This document shows positions 43,109-52,725 of a DNA stretch of 64,000 nt, piece by piece; position 1 is the stretch's first letter, and every line of letters begins with the position of its first letter. The stretch covers positions 558,001 to 622,000 of the forward strand of contig CAVUZI010000011.1 in NCBI GenBank assembly GCA_963745955.1, written 5' to 3'. Below the pieces are notes generated by a model that saw only the letters and a list, made by a program, of their open reading frames with translations, was not told where the DNA came from and did not search any database. This DNA is from Bog-756 sp963745955. GTDB taxonomy: Bacteria > Actinomycetota > Acidimicrobiia > Acidimicrobiales > RAAP-2. The translations under genes were made by a program, and so were the position numbers.

Positions 43109-44963
43109 CTACGCCGAGGTGCGGACCCTTTCCCTACCGCAGACGAATCCCGGACGGGCCCGGAGCACAGGCACAGGCACCGGCACCGGCACTGGCACTG
43201 GCACCGGCACGTGCACTGGCGAACGATCGGCAGATGCGACTGGAAGCTCGACCTGCGGTGCCCGCGCCCGTCGCCGCCCGGGGATGGCGAGGGCGGCGAC
43301 AGCACCGATGGCCACGACCACGCGCGCCGGCGTAGACCGCTGGGGTCATGCCGTTGACGTAGTCCTGACCTGAGCGGTAGCCGCCGTGGGCGCTGAAGAC
43401 CGCGCCGAGCACAGCGATCCCGAGGACCCCACCCAACTCGCGAAAAGCGCTGTTGGCGCCCGAGGCGACGCCCTCCAACGATTTGGGCACGACCCCGAGC
43501 ACCAGTGACGCCAGAGGGACGAAGAAGAGGGTCATCCCCATGCCACAGATCACAAAGGGCACCACCAGCTCGGAGTACGGGGTGGACGGGTTCGTGATCG
43601 CCGCCAGCCACGTCAAGCCCACCGTTTGGAACACCAGGCCGGTCACGACCAGTGGCTTTCCACCCCACCGTTCGGCCAGCTGGCCGACCACCGGGGCCAG
43701 CAGCATGACCATGGCCGTCCACGGAAGCACCCGGATCCCCGCAGCCAGCGGCGAAAGCCCCTGCACCGTCTGAAGGAATTGGGTCAGGAAGAAGATGGAT
43801 CCGAACATCCCGAAGCTGAACAGCAGCGCGGTCACGTTGACGGCGGCGAACCCTCGGTTGCGGAACAATCTGATATCGAGCATCGGGTGGTCCGACCGCA
43901 ATTCCCAGGCGGTGAAGGCGGCCAATGCCACCGCACCGATGACGAAGGAGCCCAGCACCGAGGAGCTGGACCAACCGTGGGCGTTGCCCCTCACCAGGCC
44001 GAGGACGACGCCGAAGAGCCCCAGGCTGACCAGGCCGACACCGACCAGATCGAGCCGTGACGGCCGGCCCCGCGACTCGGACAGCTTCCACCAGGCCAAC
44101 GGGATCAGCACCACGCCAACCGGCACGTTCAGCCAGAAGATGTACTGCCACGACCATCCGGTGGTGACGGCGCCGCCCACCAGAGGGCCGATGGCCACTG
44201 CCGCACCCCCGATGGCTCCCCAGATCCCGAGGGCGGCATTGCGCCGCTCAGGGGCGACCGCGGCGCTGAGCAATGTCAGCGACAACGGCATGATCATGGC
44301 TCCCCCGGCACCCTGGACAGCTCGCGCCGCAATCAGGACGGTGATGTTCGGGGCCAGAGCCGCCGCGGCCGAGGCGAGCGTGAAGAGGGCGATCCCGAGG
44401 ACGAAGATCCGGCGGCGACCGAAACGCTCACCGACCGCGGCCGCCGACAGCAGGAGGACGGCGAACGTCAGGGTGTAGGCGTTGACCGTCCACTCCAGCC
44501 CGGACAGGCCGGCGTGGAGGTGGACCCGGATGACCGGCAAGGCGGTTGAAACAACCAGGTTGTCGAGCCCGGACATGAACAGGGCCATGCCGGTGACCAC
44601 GATGGCCCAGATGGCCCGTGACCTGATCCGCGACCGGTCCTCCTGATCGTCTCCCCGGATTTCGGCGCCACCCGGACCGGCGCCGGTCCGGCTGCCGTTT
44701 CGACCACCCTCGGTCCCGCGGGCGAACGCGGCCGGCCGCTCCGGCGTCTCCGTCCCCCCGGTGGCGGTAGGCGTCTCCGGGGCGGTCAGTGTCGGCCGCA
44801 CCGTCGCCGTCGCCTCTGTGGGCCGGGAGGACCGATGTCCGGTGATCCGGGCCCACCAACGACTGGTGCGGCGGTCCGTCCGGACGGTTCGCCATCCGTT
44901 TGTTTGTGAGCAATCACTAGCTACCCGAGACAAAAAGAGAGGGGTTGAAAGGGAGTGGTTCAT
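43109..44963 (-). CDS. MFS drug/solute exporter, DHA2 (EmrB/QacA) family, one frameshift
   Basis: A 14-helix major facilitator protein of about 617 residues. Motif C-like and DHA2 features are present: MSGLDNLVVSTALPVI, GERFGRRRIF, AVQGAGGAMIMP and WQYIFWLNVPVG. It should export drugs or lipophilic compounds with protons. The C-terminal end is frameshifted near 43325; the correct frame gives VVVAIGAVAALAIPG as the last helix, then a Val-Pro repeat tail, and ends at 43109 (length 3n+1). The ATG at 44963 overlaps the TetR stop codon (ATGA), but over 100 residues precede the first helix, so a later start is possible. It is co-transcribed with the TetR gene. Confidence 0.8.
43171..43220. repeat. 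GGCACN hexanucleotide repeat
   Basis: About eight imperfect GGCAC(C/T/A) units encode the alternating Val-Pro tail of the exporter on the minus strand. Repeat slippage could change the tail length in steps of two residues. Confidence 0.75.
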
Positions 44964-45595
44964 GCGGGGACCTCCGCGTTCGCGGCCCGGTCGGCACGGT
45001 GCTGTGCTTCGAGAGCCTGGGTTGCTGCCCTGATGGCCTGGGCTTTTTCTGGCACCGGACACAAGTTCTGCGCCCAGTCGTCGGAGATGGACAAGAGATC
45101 GATGGCGGACATCACGTTGATGAGCATTCCCATGGCGAAGAATTGGCGCAGCTCATCGTCGGACAGACCGGTCCGGGCGTGGACAACCTCGGCCAACACC
45201 TCGAAGGTGCGGCGACAGCTCCGGGCGATGTCCGGATCCCCAGGGGCTGCCGCGAATCCGTGCAGCTGGACTTGGAGCAGCTCGGGATCCTGCATCAGCT
45301 CGACGTAGGCGGTACCCATGGCCGCGAGCGCCTCTTCCCCTTCGAGGCCCTCACTGACCGAGGTCAACTCACGGATGATCCGATCCCCCACCAGGTCATA
45401 TGTAGCCACGAAGAGGTCCTTTTTCGTTCCGAACAGCCGGAACAGGTAAGGCTGGGAGATACCCGCCCTCCTGGCGATGGCCTCGGTGGAGGTCCCGGCA
45501 TAGCCGGACCGGGCGAACTCGGAGATTGCCGCGGCCAGCACCGCGGTGCGCCGCTCGTCAGCGGTCTGTCGGCTCGGAACCATCATGGACGCCAT
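44960..45595 (-). CDS. TetR-family regulator of the MFS exporter
   Basis: The 211-residue protein has a TetR helix-turn-helix (TSTEAIARRAGISQPYLFRLF within residues 35-57) and a helical effector domain. Its stop codon overlaps the exporter start, so it is the first gene of that pair and likely an autoregulated repressor relieved by the exported compound. The ATG at 45595 lies only one base from a strong palindrome, which fits autorepression. A second, weaker GTGA-N4-TCAC element occurs near 44910, inside the start of the exporter gene. Confidence 0.9.
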   Translation of the reverse strand: MASMMVPSRQTADERRTAVLAAAISEFARSGYAGTSTEAIARRAGISQPYLFRLFGTKKDLFVATYDLVGDRIIRELTSVSEGLEGEEALAAMGTAYVELMQDPELLQVQLHGFAAAPGDPDIARSCRRTFEVLAEVVHARTGLSDDELRQFFAMGMLINVMSAIDLLSISDDWAQNLCPVPEKAQAIRAATQALEAQHRADRAANAEVPA

Positions 45596-45596
45596 T

Positions 45597-45612
45597 GTGA
45601 GTGCTCACTCAC
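45597..45612. promoter_or_regulatory. TetR-type operator GTGAGTG-CT-CACTCAC
   Basis: Perfect 7-base arms with a 2-base centre, in the 77 bases between the divergent TetR gene and otsA. The TGAGTG/CACTCA core is a common half-site for TetR-family repressors. Its place suggests control of the regulator-exporter pair, and possibly of otsA. Confidence 0.65.
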
Positions 45613-45672
45613 TAACTTGTCAAGTGGGGCGCGTCCGTTCGACGGGAGTAACCAACGGGTAGCGTCCCATCC

Positions 45673-47091
45673 ATGGCCATCGACGGTTCCCGCCACGAAA
45701 GGGAAGGGCTCTTGGCCGATACCGTGATGGTCTCCAACCGGGGACCCCTCGCCTTCCGCCTCGACGACGGCCGACCGGTCGCAGTCAATGCCGGCGGTGG
45801 GTTGGCCGGATCGATCCGTCCCATCATGGTGGGGACCGGCGCCACCTGGGTGGCCTGCGCCCTCGACGAAGCGGACAAAGTCGCCGCCGCCGCCGGGATG
45901 ATGAACGACGTGGGACTCCGGATCGAACTCGTCGACCCGGAGCCAGAGATGTTCAGCATGGCCTACAACGTGGTGTCGAATGCGACCTTGTGGTTCTGCC
46001 ACCACCACCTCTTCGACTCCGCCCGCCGGCCCCGGGCCGACTACCGGTGGATGGAGGCATGGGAGGCGTACCGAGAGCTCAACGAGCTGTTCGCCCGAAC
46101 GGTGGCCGATGTCGCTCCCGAGGGTGGACGGGTACTGGTCCAGGACTATCACCTGGCCCTGATGGGCTCCGCCCTCGCCCGGCTCCGACCCGACCTTCGC
46201 ACGGCGCACTTCAGCCACACGCCGTTCGCCGACCCATCCGTGCTGCGGATGCTGCCGACCGCCGTGGGCAACGAGCTGCTGACGGCCATGGCCGGGTTCG
46301 GAGCCTGTGGCTTCCATACCGAGCGGTGGGCCACCGCATACAGGCGGGGGCTCGCCCTCCTCGGTCCGGATGAGAGCGAACCCGGTTCGACGTTCGTCTC
46401 GCCCCTGTCGACCGACCCGGACCGGCTTCGGGCCTCGGCGGCCGAGCCGGCCGTGGCCCGCGAGCTGGCCCGCATCGAGGAACTCATCGGCGGTCCAGAT
46501 CGGCAGGTCATCGTCCGCGTCGACCGGATGGAGCTGTCGAAGAACCTGCTCCGGGGATTCTGGGCCTTCGAGGAGCTGCTCGAGCGCCAGCCCCACCGCC
46601 GGGAACGGGTGGTGTTCGTCGCCCTCGCCTACCCCACCCGCCAAGGCCTGCCCGAGTATCTCGCCTACCAGAACGAGGTGGAGTCGACTGTGGCCCGTAT
46701 CAACCGGCAGTGGGCGGTCCCCGGGTGGACACCGATCGTCCTCGAGGTGGAGGACGACTATCAGAGGTCCCTCGCCGCGCTCTCCCGCTACGACGTCCTG
46801 ATGGTCAACCCGGTCCGCGACGGACTGAATCTCGTGGCCAAGGAGGGACCGCTGATCAACACGCGGCACGGGGTGTTGGCCCTGTCACGCGAAGCCGGCG
46901 CCTTCGATGAGCTGGGGCCCGCCGCGCTGGAGCTCAACCCGTTCGACGTGTCGGGTACCGCGGCGGTGTTGGCCCAGTCGCTCGACATGGACGAGGACGA
47001 ACGGGCCGCACGGGCCGGCGAGCTCCAAAAGCTCATCCTGGCTCGCAAGCCCCTCGACTGGCTGGACGACCAGCTCGACGCGGCACGCTGA
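45673..47091 (+). CDS. otsA: alpha,alpha-trehalose-6-phosphate synthase (GT20)
   Basis: The 472-residue protein is a GT20 synthase: NRGPLAF and NAGGGLAGSI at the start, VQDYHLALMG, HFSHTPFADP, an RVDRMELSKNL donor segment and RDGLNLVAKEG near the end. It joins UDP- or ADP-glucose to glucose-6-phosphate, making trehalose-6-phosphate. The usual LDYSKG segment is replaced by MELSKN, a variant that also occurs in actinobacterial homologues. The phosphatase otsB lies convergently just downstream, so the two steps of trehalose synthesis are encoded side by side but on opposite strands. Confidence 0.9.
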   Translation: MAIDGSRHEREGLLADTVMVSNRGPLAFRLDDGRPVAVNAGGGLAGSIRPIMVGTGATWVACALDEADKVAAAAGMMNDVGLRIELVDPEPEMFSMAYNVVSNATLWFCHHHLFDSARRPRADYRWMEAWEAYRELNELFARTVADVAPEGGRVLVQDYHLALMGSALARLRPDLRTAHFSHTPFADPSVLRMLPTAVGNELLTAMAGFGACGFHTERWATAYRRGLALLGPDESEPGSTFVSPLSTDPDRLRASAAEPAVARELARIEELIGGPDRQVIVRVDRMELSKNLLRGFWAFEELLERQPHRRERVVFVALAYPTRQGLPEYLAYQNEVESTVARINRQWAVPGWTPIVLEVEDDYQRSLAALSRYDVLMVNPVRDGLNLVAKEGPLINTRHGVLALSREAGAFDELGPAALELNPFDVSGTAAVLAQSLDMDEDERAARAGELQKLILARKPLDWLDDQLDAAR

Positions 47092-47133
47092 CCGGGCCGG
47101 CCACGATTGTCAGGGGCCGGGCGGGCGGGCCGC

Positions 47134-48009
47134 TCATGACACGGCCAGCCACTCCAGCAGCGCCAGCGCCTCATCGGGACCGGACACGATGAGATCGGCT
47201 GCTTCGATCACTTCGGGGTCGCTCTCAGCATCGACCACCGCGACCGAGACCGTCGGCATACCGGCCCGGGCGGTCAGATCGGCCAGAGCAGCGAAGGCCG
47301 GGAGATCACCGAGGTCGTCACCCAGGTAGCAGGCGGCCGAGTACCCCTCGACCAAGCTCCGGGTGACCGATCCCTTGTCGACCGCCAGCGCCGGCCGGAG
47401 CTCGATCGACATCCGGCCAGGGTGGGCCCGGAGCCCGCTCCTCTCCGATTCAGACGCGACCGCGCCGGCTGCCCACTCCTGGGCCTCGGGGGCCTGGCGC
47501 CAGTGGACGGTGACCGCCAGACCCTTGCCCTCGACCACCACACCCGGAGGGGCCGCCGATCGCAGCCGGTCGAACCGCACCCTCCACCGTCGAACGCCAC
47601 TGCTCGGCCTCCGGCTCGCGGGTGATGGCACCATCCTGGTCCGCCCACTCGAGACCGTACAGGCCGACCAGGCGGAGGCCGTGGGCCGACCCCGGTCGAT
47701 CCGCCACCCCCGTCGACCGGTCGTCCACCGGCGGAAGCCAGCTGTTCCACCAGAAACGATGCCGGCCGACCCGAGACCACGGCCACGACACCGAAACGAC
47801 GGGCCAGGAGCAGCGAGCAGATCTGCCGCACCATCGAGTGCGCGGGCCGCGGCCGGATCGGTGACGATCGGTGACAGCGTGCCGTCGAAATCGGACACGA
47901 TGGCCGAGTTCGCCGGATCATCGAGCAGGGGTGCGAAGGCTCGGCGCACCTCGGGCGACGGCCACGGATCAGCGGCGGGCCGGGGCGCCGCCGGTGCATC
48001 GCCGGTCAA
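47134..48009 (-). pseudogene. otsB: trehalose-6-phosphate phosphatase, multiple frameshifts
   Basis: Pieces of an HAD phosphatase appear in three frames in the right order: DFDGTLSPIV (nucleophile Asp) in the first, VVAVVSGRPASFL in the second, LVGLYGLEWADQDG in the third, then back in the first frame VDKGSVTR and LGDDLGDLPAF. Together they make a complete OtsB, which removes phosphate from trehalose-6-phosphate. At least three indels are needed and they sum to zero, so the total length 876 stays divisible by 3. Because trehalose synthesis needs this enzyme beside OtsA, sequence error is plausible. The TTG start overlaps the upstream stop codon. Confidence 0.78.
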
Positions 48010-48508
48010 CTTGGGGTGGACGAGGCGCTGGTCTTGTCGGCGAGGTCCGGACCGACGACCACGGCCACCTCGGCGGTGCCGATGGAGCTGATCGGGGCGG
48101 CGGTGGTGTACGGACCCACCGAGGTGGCCGGTAGTTGCAGGGACGATGCGATGGCGTCAGCTTCCGGTTTGAATCCGGCCACGTAGTAGACGTGCGACGC
48201 CGTCACCTCGGCCGAGGCGTTGGTCGGCGGCAGGAGCGCCCAACCGGCCGGCTTCAACTGGGCGCTGACCGCGGCGGCGGCCCCGTTGACCCCTGAGGCG
48301 TTGGCCACCAGCACCGGCACCTTGCTGGGAGGGGTGGTGGTGGTGGTCGTCGTCGTCGAGTGATGGGCCGGGTTCGGCGCGTGGTGGTCGTCGTTGTCGA
48401 CACCGACGCCGATCCGGAGACGGCTTTGGTCGTCGTCGGATGGATCTCGCTGAGCACGAGCACCGTGACCACGACAAACAGGACGAGGACGAGAAGCGCT
48501 CGCACCAC
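48006..48508 (-). CDS. membrane-anchored LytR_C-domain protein, frameshifted
   Basis: One helix near the start (VVRALLVLVLFVVVTVLVL) is followed by a Thr-rich linker and a C-terminal LytR_C-type domain (VLVANASGVNGAAAAVSAQL, later GPYTTAAPI and VAVVVGPDLADK). LytR_C domains sit outside the membrane and are linked to cell-wall teichoic or glycan attachment. The linker region near 48330-48360 contains the frameshift. The start is a GTGGTG pair at 48508. Its stop codon overlaps the otsB start, as is often seen for these small proteins in actinobacteria. No LytR catalytic domain is present. Confidence 0.7.
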
Positions 48509-48726
48509 AGGGATTCCGCCGCCCCTCCCACCCGGGTCACCTGACGGTCGTCCACCGTGTTCAGAAGGGTTGGCCACTGCACGCCAGCCTGCCAACCGGC
48601 GGATGCAGAAGCAAGCGTTTCCGTTTGGAGCCACGTCGGCATCGGCGCAGACCATGGACATACGTCCTCGGTCCTGGGGAAACGATCGTAGGATGGGATC
48701 GGCACCGGGCAGATCCCGGCGGCCTC

Positions 48727-48802
48727 GCCGGTGTGGCGCAGTTGGTAGCGCAGACGACTTGTAATCGTCAGGTCGTGGGTTCGATTCCCACCGCCGGCTC
48801 CA
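48727..48802 (+). tRNA. tRNA-Thr (anticodon TGT), CCA encoded
   Basis: A 73-base cloverleaf plus an encoded CCA. The acceptor stem GCCGGTG pairs with CGCCGGC, the D-arm is GCGC with AGTTGGTA, the anticodon loop CTTGTAA reads TGT for Thr, and the T-arm is GTGGG-TTCGATT-CCCAC. It lies between a cell-wall gene and an island-like region, a usual integration point for mobile DNA; I saw no second copy of its 3' end in the window. Confidence 0.95.
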
Positions 48803-48853
48803 GAATGCCCATGCTTCGACATTCGGCGACGACCCTCGACCTCCGTCGCAGCT

Positions 48854-49279
48854 TCAAGTTGGGCTGCACTGAGCCGGGGAGCCTGGCGGCGACCATGGGG
48901 AGTCGCGGATAGACCAGCCGATGAAGGAGATTCGAGGTCCGTCCCCTACGTCCTGAAATACCGGCAGCGAGAAGGACGGATCCTCCCCAAGGGCCTGCTC
49001 CTCATTGCGGTCCCACGGGAATGGCTCGTAGAGCACTTCGGTCAGGTCTAGGCGCCGAAGGAGGATCTCGTTCGAGACGGCAGAGGAGCTGGCGATCCGG
49101 CTTTCACCGCCAGTCTTGGCCTTGGCCAGACAGAGCAGCCCGACAATGTCAGCCCCGTCGGTGTGGAAGTCCTGCCGGTGGTTGGTGCGGTAGAAGCGGA
49201 TGCTGGGGCACTGGTCTGCATCGGCAATGTCACCCGCCTTCCAAACGCCGGACGATCGCACAGGCTGACGGTCACTCAT
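48854..49279 (-). pseudogene. TauD/TfdA-like dioxygenase fragment
   Basis: The open frame gives 141 residues that match the middle of a TauD/TfdA-like Fe(II)/2-oxoglutarate oxygenase: FHTDGADIVGLLCL with the iron-binding HxD, then KTGGESRIASS, NEILLRRLDL, and IGWSIRDS near the end. The N-terminal third and the second iron-binding His are missing, and the end runs into unrelated sequence near the tRNA, so this is a fragment. Its start codon overlaps the stop codon of the oxidoreductase gene by several bases, which looks accidental. It is the first item of the damaged region beside the tRNA. Confidence 0.65.
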
Positions 49280-50691
49280 GGGGTGGGTCGTGCCATTGCG
49301 TCTCGCGCACCCACGCCTGGGCGCCGGCCTGGACGGCGTCCCACGGGCTCCCGAGTGGCGGCGTGTAGGAGAGGTCGAGGTCGCTCACTGCGTCGACGGT
49401 CATCTCGTTGAAGATGGCGGCAGCGGCGATGTCGATCCGCTTGGCCACCTCGGCGTGGCGGTGGCCGAAGAGCTGGACACCGAGCAGGCGGCCGGTCGTC
49501 CGGTCGCCCGTGTAGCGCATCCGGATCCGGTGGCTGCCTGGGTAGTACGCCTTGTGGTCGTCGGCCTCGAACTCGACCGTCAGCGGGTCGAAGCCGGCCG
49601 CCACCGCCTCGTGGTCGCGCAGGCCGGTGCGGGCGGCGACCATGTCGAAGATCTTCACCACCTGGGTCCCGAGGCTGCCGGCGAACTCCCGGCTGCCCGC
49701 CGAGGGCGTTCTCCCCGGCCACCCGGCCCTGCTTGTGGGCGGTCGTCCCGAGCGGCAGGTAGGTGACGCCCGAGCAGCCGGTGGTGGGTCACGACGCAGT
49801 CACCGGCGGCGAAGACGTCCGGCAGGTTGGTCCGCATGTGCCGGTCGACGCCGATCGCTCCGTCGATCCCGAGCTCGGCGCCGGCCGCAGACGGCGAGCT
49901 CGGTGTCCGGGCGCACGCCGACGACGACCAGGACCAGGTCGGCGTAAGGCGATCGACCTGCGCCGTCGCTGGCCGATCGCCTCGACCTGGAGCGGCCCGG
50001 CGAGCCGGCCGGGGCCCGGGCGATCCTGCGTCACCGTGGTCGCGGTGCGCACGTCGACGCCGTGGCCGGTCAGCTCGGCGTGGACCAGGGCCCCGAGCTC
50101 GGGGTCGACGGTCGGGAGCACCTCGGGGAGCTGCTCGATCTGGGTGACCGACGAGCCCCGGGCACTGAGGCCTCGGCCATCTCCAGGCCGATGTAGCCGG
50201 CGCCGACGATCACCGCGCTGGCCGGGCTGCGCTCCTCGAGGGTGCGCATGACGGCGAAGGTGTCGCCCATCGAGTGCAGCAGGTGGACGCCGTCGTCGGG
50301 CCCGAGGGCGTCCGGCGCCGACCGAGCCCGTCGATCGGCGGGCGGACCGGGACCGCCCCGGTGCCGACGACCAGCGGCGTCGTAGGCGAGAAGCTCCTCG
50401 GTGCCCGTCTGCGTCGACCACGAGCGAGCTTGTGGCCGCCGACGTCGATGCGTCGGCCACGGTGTCGAGCCGGAGCTGCATGCCGGTGGCCTCGAGGTCG
50501 GCGATGGTGCGGTGGGCGAGGTTGCGCCAGTGGGTCACCTCGCCCGAGACGTAGTAGGGGATGCCGCAGATCGAGAAGTTGGGATAGGCGTCGGCCACCA
50601 CGACGGTGACCTCGGTCGCGGGGTCGAGCTCCCGGGCCCGCAGGGCGGCGCTGATGCCGGCGTCACTGCCGCCGATGGCGACGAGGTGCAT
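49272..50691 (-). pseudogene. FAD/NAD(P)-dependent disulfide-reductase-type oxidoreductase, several frameshifts
   Basis: The start (ATG at 50691, with GAGAAGGAG just upstream) gives VAIGGSDAGISAALRA, an FAD site of the CoA-disulfide reductase/NADH oxidase group, then FSICGIPYYVSG with the active-site Cys. A NAD(P) site (VIVGAGYIGLEMAEA) appears in another frame, and the dimerisation domain (KIFDMVAARTGL, YPGSHRIRMRYTG) in a third, ending at 49272. The parts are in order and the length 1420 is 3n+1, with several compensating indels. In arsenic clusters of actinobacteria such flavoproteins often accompany an aquaporin and ArsR. It could reduce a disulfide or persulfide; the substrate is unknown. 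Confidence 0.75.
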
Positions 50692-50745
50692 GGGGGCTCC
50701 TTCTCGATGACTGGCGCCGAGGTCGAGTGCCGTCGTGACGGTCAT

Positions 50746-51525
50746 CGGGTCTTCGCAGGTCGGTCCTCGGCCCGCGAGGTGGGGCTCGATGATGTCGGCC
50801 GCCTCGGCCGTGGTGACGCCGGGGTAGAGGGTCCTGATCAGCCCGAAGGCCACACGCCGCCCGACGATCTGGGCGCGCGATGAAGCTCGGGACCGACGAC
50901 GGGGCGATCCCGGCAAAGGTGTTGGAGAACATCCGGCCGACGGTGATGGCCGGGTTGGCGAAGCTGGTCGAGCTGGTGAAGAAGTAGGCGGCTCCGATGT
51001 AGGCCCCGACCGCGGCCGGGGCCGGTGCGGAGCGCCCGGATCGGGCCAGGGCGAAGATCACCAGGAGCAGTCCGAGGGTGGCGACGACCTCGGACAGGAA
51101 GTGCGGCCCCGAGGCTCGGTGCTTGGTCGAGATCGAGATCGCCGCCTTGGAGAACATGACGTTGGCGAGGACGGCCCCGCCGATGCACCCGCCGACCTGG
51201 GCGGGCAGGTAGGCGCCGGCGTCCCGCCACGACAGGCCGCCGAAGGCGGCATCGACGAAGGACACCACCGGGTTGAAGTGGGCGCCGGAGACCGGGCCGA
51301 ACATCAAGATGATGGCGAACAGCCCCGCCGCGGTGGCCGCGGCGTTCTCGAAGAGCTGGAGGCCGACGTTGCCGGCGACAGCTGCTGGGCGGCGATCCCC
51401 GAGCCGATGACGATGGCGGCCAGGAAGGCGCTGCCCAGGAACTCGGCCAGCAGCCGCCGCCACAAGATGGTGTCCCGCACGTCGCTTCCCGTCCGTCCGA
51501 GCTCGTCGAGCTCGGCGACCCGCTC
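50746..51525 (-). pseudogene. aquaporin/MIP-family channel of the arsenic cluster, frameshifted
   Basis: Helices and the two NPA-type boxes of a major intrinsic protein are seen in adjacent frames: LAEFLGSAFLAAIVIGSG first, then GPVSGAHFNPVVSF (NPV box) and SSTSFANPAITVGRMF (NPA box), and a C-terminal FGLIRTLYPGV. The first box carries NPV instead of NPA. MIP channels beside ArsR genes let arsenite out of the cell. At least two frameshifts separate the N-terminal, middle and C-terminal parts. The borders given are approximate: no start codon is clear, and the end falls just before the oxidoreductase gene. Confidence 0.72.
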
Positions 51526-52008
51526 AGCAGCAGGACGCGGGCCGGACGACCGGCGCCCACGGACGCGGGCTGCCGCCGACCGCCTCAGGGATGCAGCACG
51601 TGCCGTCACCGGCGATGCCGGTCTCGGCCGGTGCGTCGGCCAGCACGGTGTAGACCTCCCAGGCGCGCCGTCGGGGTCGTTGACCCAGACCTTGTCCTGG
51701 ACGGCGAAGCAGCAGGTCGTCTGCTCCTCGACCGTCGGTGTCGAGCCCTCGTCGCGAGCCGGCCGGTGGCCGCCGCGCACCTCGTCGGTGGTCTCGACCT
51801 CGACGCCGAGATGGTTGAGGGCGCCGACGACCCCGCTGCCACGGGCGTCGGCGTCCTCGATCAGGACCAGCTTGAGCGGCGGATCGGCGATGGCGAAGTT
51901 GGCGTAGCCGGGACGGCGCTTGGCCGGCTCGGTGCCGAAGAGCTTGGAGTAGAAGTCGACGGCCTCGTCGAGGTCGGAGACGTTGAGGGCGAGCTGGACT
52001 CGGGACAT
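51524..52008 (-). pseudogene. CadI/ArsI-like glyoxalase-fold protein, frameshifted
   Basis: The ATG at 52008 opens SRVQLALNVSDLDEAVDFYS, a glyoxalase/vicinal-oxygen-chelate domain of the cadmium-induced CadI and ArsI (C-As lyase) group. The vicinal Cys pair typical of ArsI is present (QTTCCFAVQDKVWV), and after a frameshift a second Cys pair follows (AGDGTCC). ArsI breaks the carbon-arsenic bond of methylarsenite. The final residues lie in another frame, so at least one indel is present, and the true end is uncertain. It is divergent from the ArsR gene across a short region with repeated operator-like sequences. Confidence 0.75.
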
Positions 52009-52039
52009 GGTGCGAACCTCCGGTAGCATCGACGATCGA

Positions 52040-52069
52040 TCGATGCATCGAGTATGGTCGATACATCGA
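52040..52069. promoter_or_regulatory. two ArsR-type TCGATNCATCGA operator copies
   Basis: TCGATGCATCGA (perfect, 52040-52051) and TCGATACATCGA (52058-52069) repeat with an 18-base offset in the 85 bases between the divergent CadI-like and ArsR genes. Two phased copies suit a metal-responsive ArsR dimer. Confidence 0.65.
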
Positions 52070-52093
52070 CAGCTGTCAATAGGAGAGGTCGCC

Positions 52094-52445
52094 ATGGCGC
52101 AAGTCGGCTGCACCGACTCGCCGTGACCGAGCCGAGCCGTGCTGCCCGTCGGTGCTCGCCGCCCCGCTGGACGCTGCCGAGGCAGCCGAGCTGGCCCATG
52201 GGTTCAGCGCCCTGGCCGACCCGGTCCGGCTCCGGGTGCTCAGCATCCTGGCCGCCGCCCAGAGGGCGAGGTCTGCGTCTGCGACTTCGTCGAGCCCCTG
52301 GGCAAGAGCCAGCCGACGGTCTCTCACCACCTGAAGATCCTGAGCGAGGCCGGACTGGTCGCACGGCGACCGGCGAGGCAAGTGGGTCTGGTACTCGCTC
52401 AACCGGGCACGGCTGGCCGAGCTTCAGGCCACCCTCGACTCCTGA
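52094..52445 (+). CDS. arsR: ArsR-family metal(loid)-responsive repressor, frameshifted
   Basis: The ATG at 52094 has an AGGAGAGG site just upstream. Read across small frameshifts, the protein is about 116 residues: HGFSALADPVRLRVLSIL, then the metal-sensing CVCDF in GEVCVCDFVEPLGKSQPT, the winged-helix recognition segment SQPTVSHHLKILSEAGLV, and KWVWYSL near the end. The CxC in the alpha-3 region is the As(III) site of ArsR. It should repress the divergent CadI/aquaporin/oxidoreductase genes and itself from the phased palindromes at 52040-52069. Length is 3n+1 and more than one indel is needed. Confidence 0.78.
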
Positions 52446-52536
52446 AGCTCCATTGCTTCGATCGATCAATCGGTACGCTCGGCGGATCTGACATTTGCCC
52501 TAGCGTCCGCCAAAAGCCTGTCGCCACTATGGGTCC

Positions 52537-52716
52537 ATGGCATCGACCCTCGCTTACCTCGCTGCTGCACTTGTGGCTATCTGGGGAGGTGCACCCTCAC
52601 GGGTGCCCGCACACCGGTTATTTGGCCGAGATTGCCCCGTCCTGCTGACATTGTCCGCGGCACTTCTGCTGGTGGCAAGCCTCATCGAAAGCGACCATCC
52701 TCCGGTGCCGACCTAA
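52537..52716 (+). CDS. 59-residue membrane peptide, uncertain
   Basis: An ATG at 52537 opens a 59-codon frame with a short helix (LAYLAAALVAIWGGA) and a second one (PVLLTLSAALLLVASL). Base composition here is less GC-rich than the rest of the window, like the sequence that follows. It could be a real small membrane protein or the remains of a longer one. No motif is recognised. Confidence 0.35.
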   Translation: MASTLAYLAAALVAIWGGAPSRVPAHRLFGRDCPVLLTLSAALLLVASLIESDHPPVPT

Positions 52717-52725
52717 ATTGCCACC

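Noticed and set aside
17514..43220. Short tandem repeats considered as a CRISPR array
   Set aside because: The repeats at 17514, 20544, 36544, 40404 and 43171 are contiguous short units without spacers, and no cas genes are present.
43134..45062. MFS exporter starting at 45062 and ending at 43134
   Set aside because: The start would overlap the TetR gene by about 100 bases, and the last 60 residues lie in the wrong frame; the ATGA-coupled start and the restored end at 43109 fit better.
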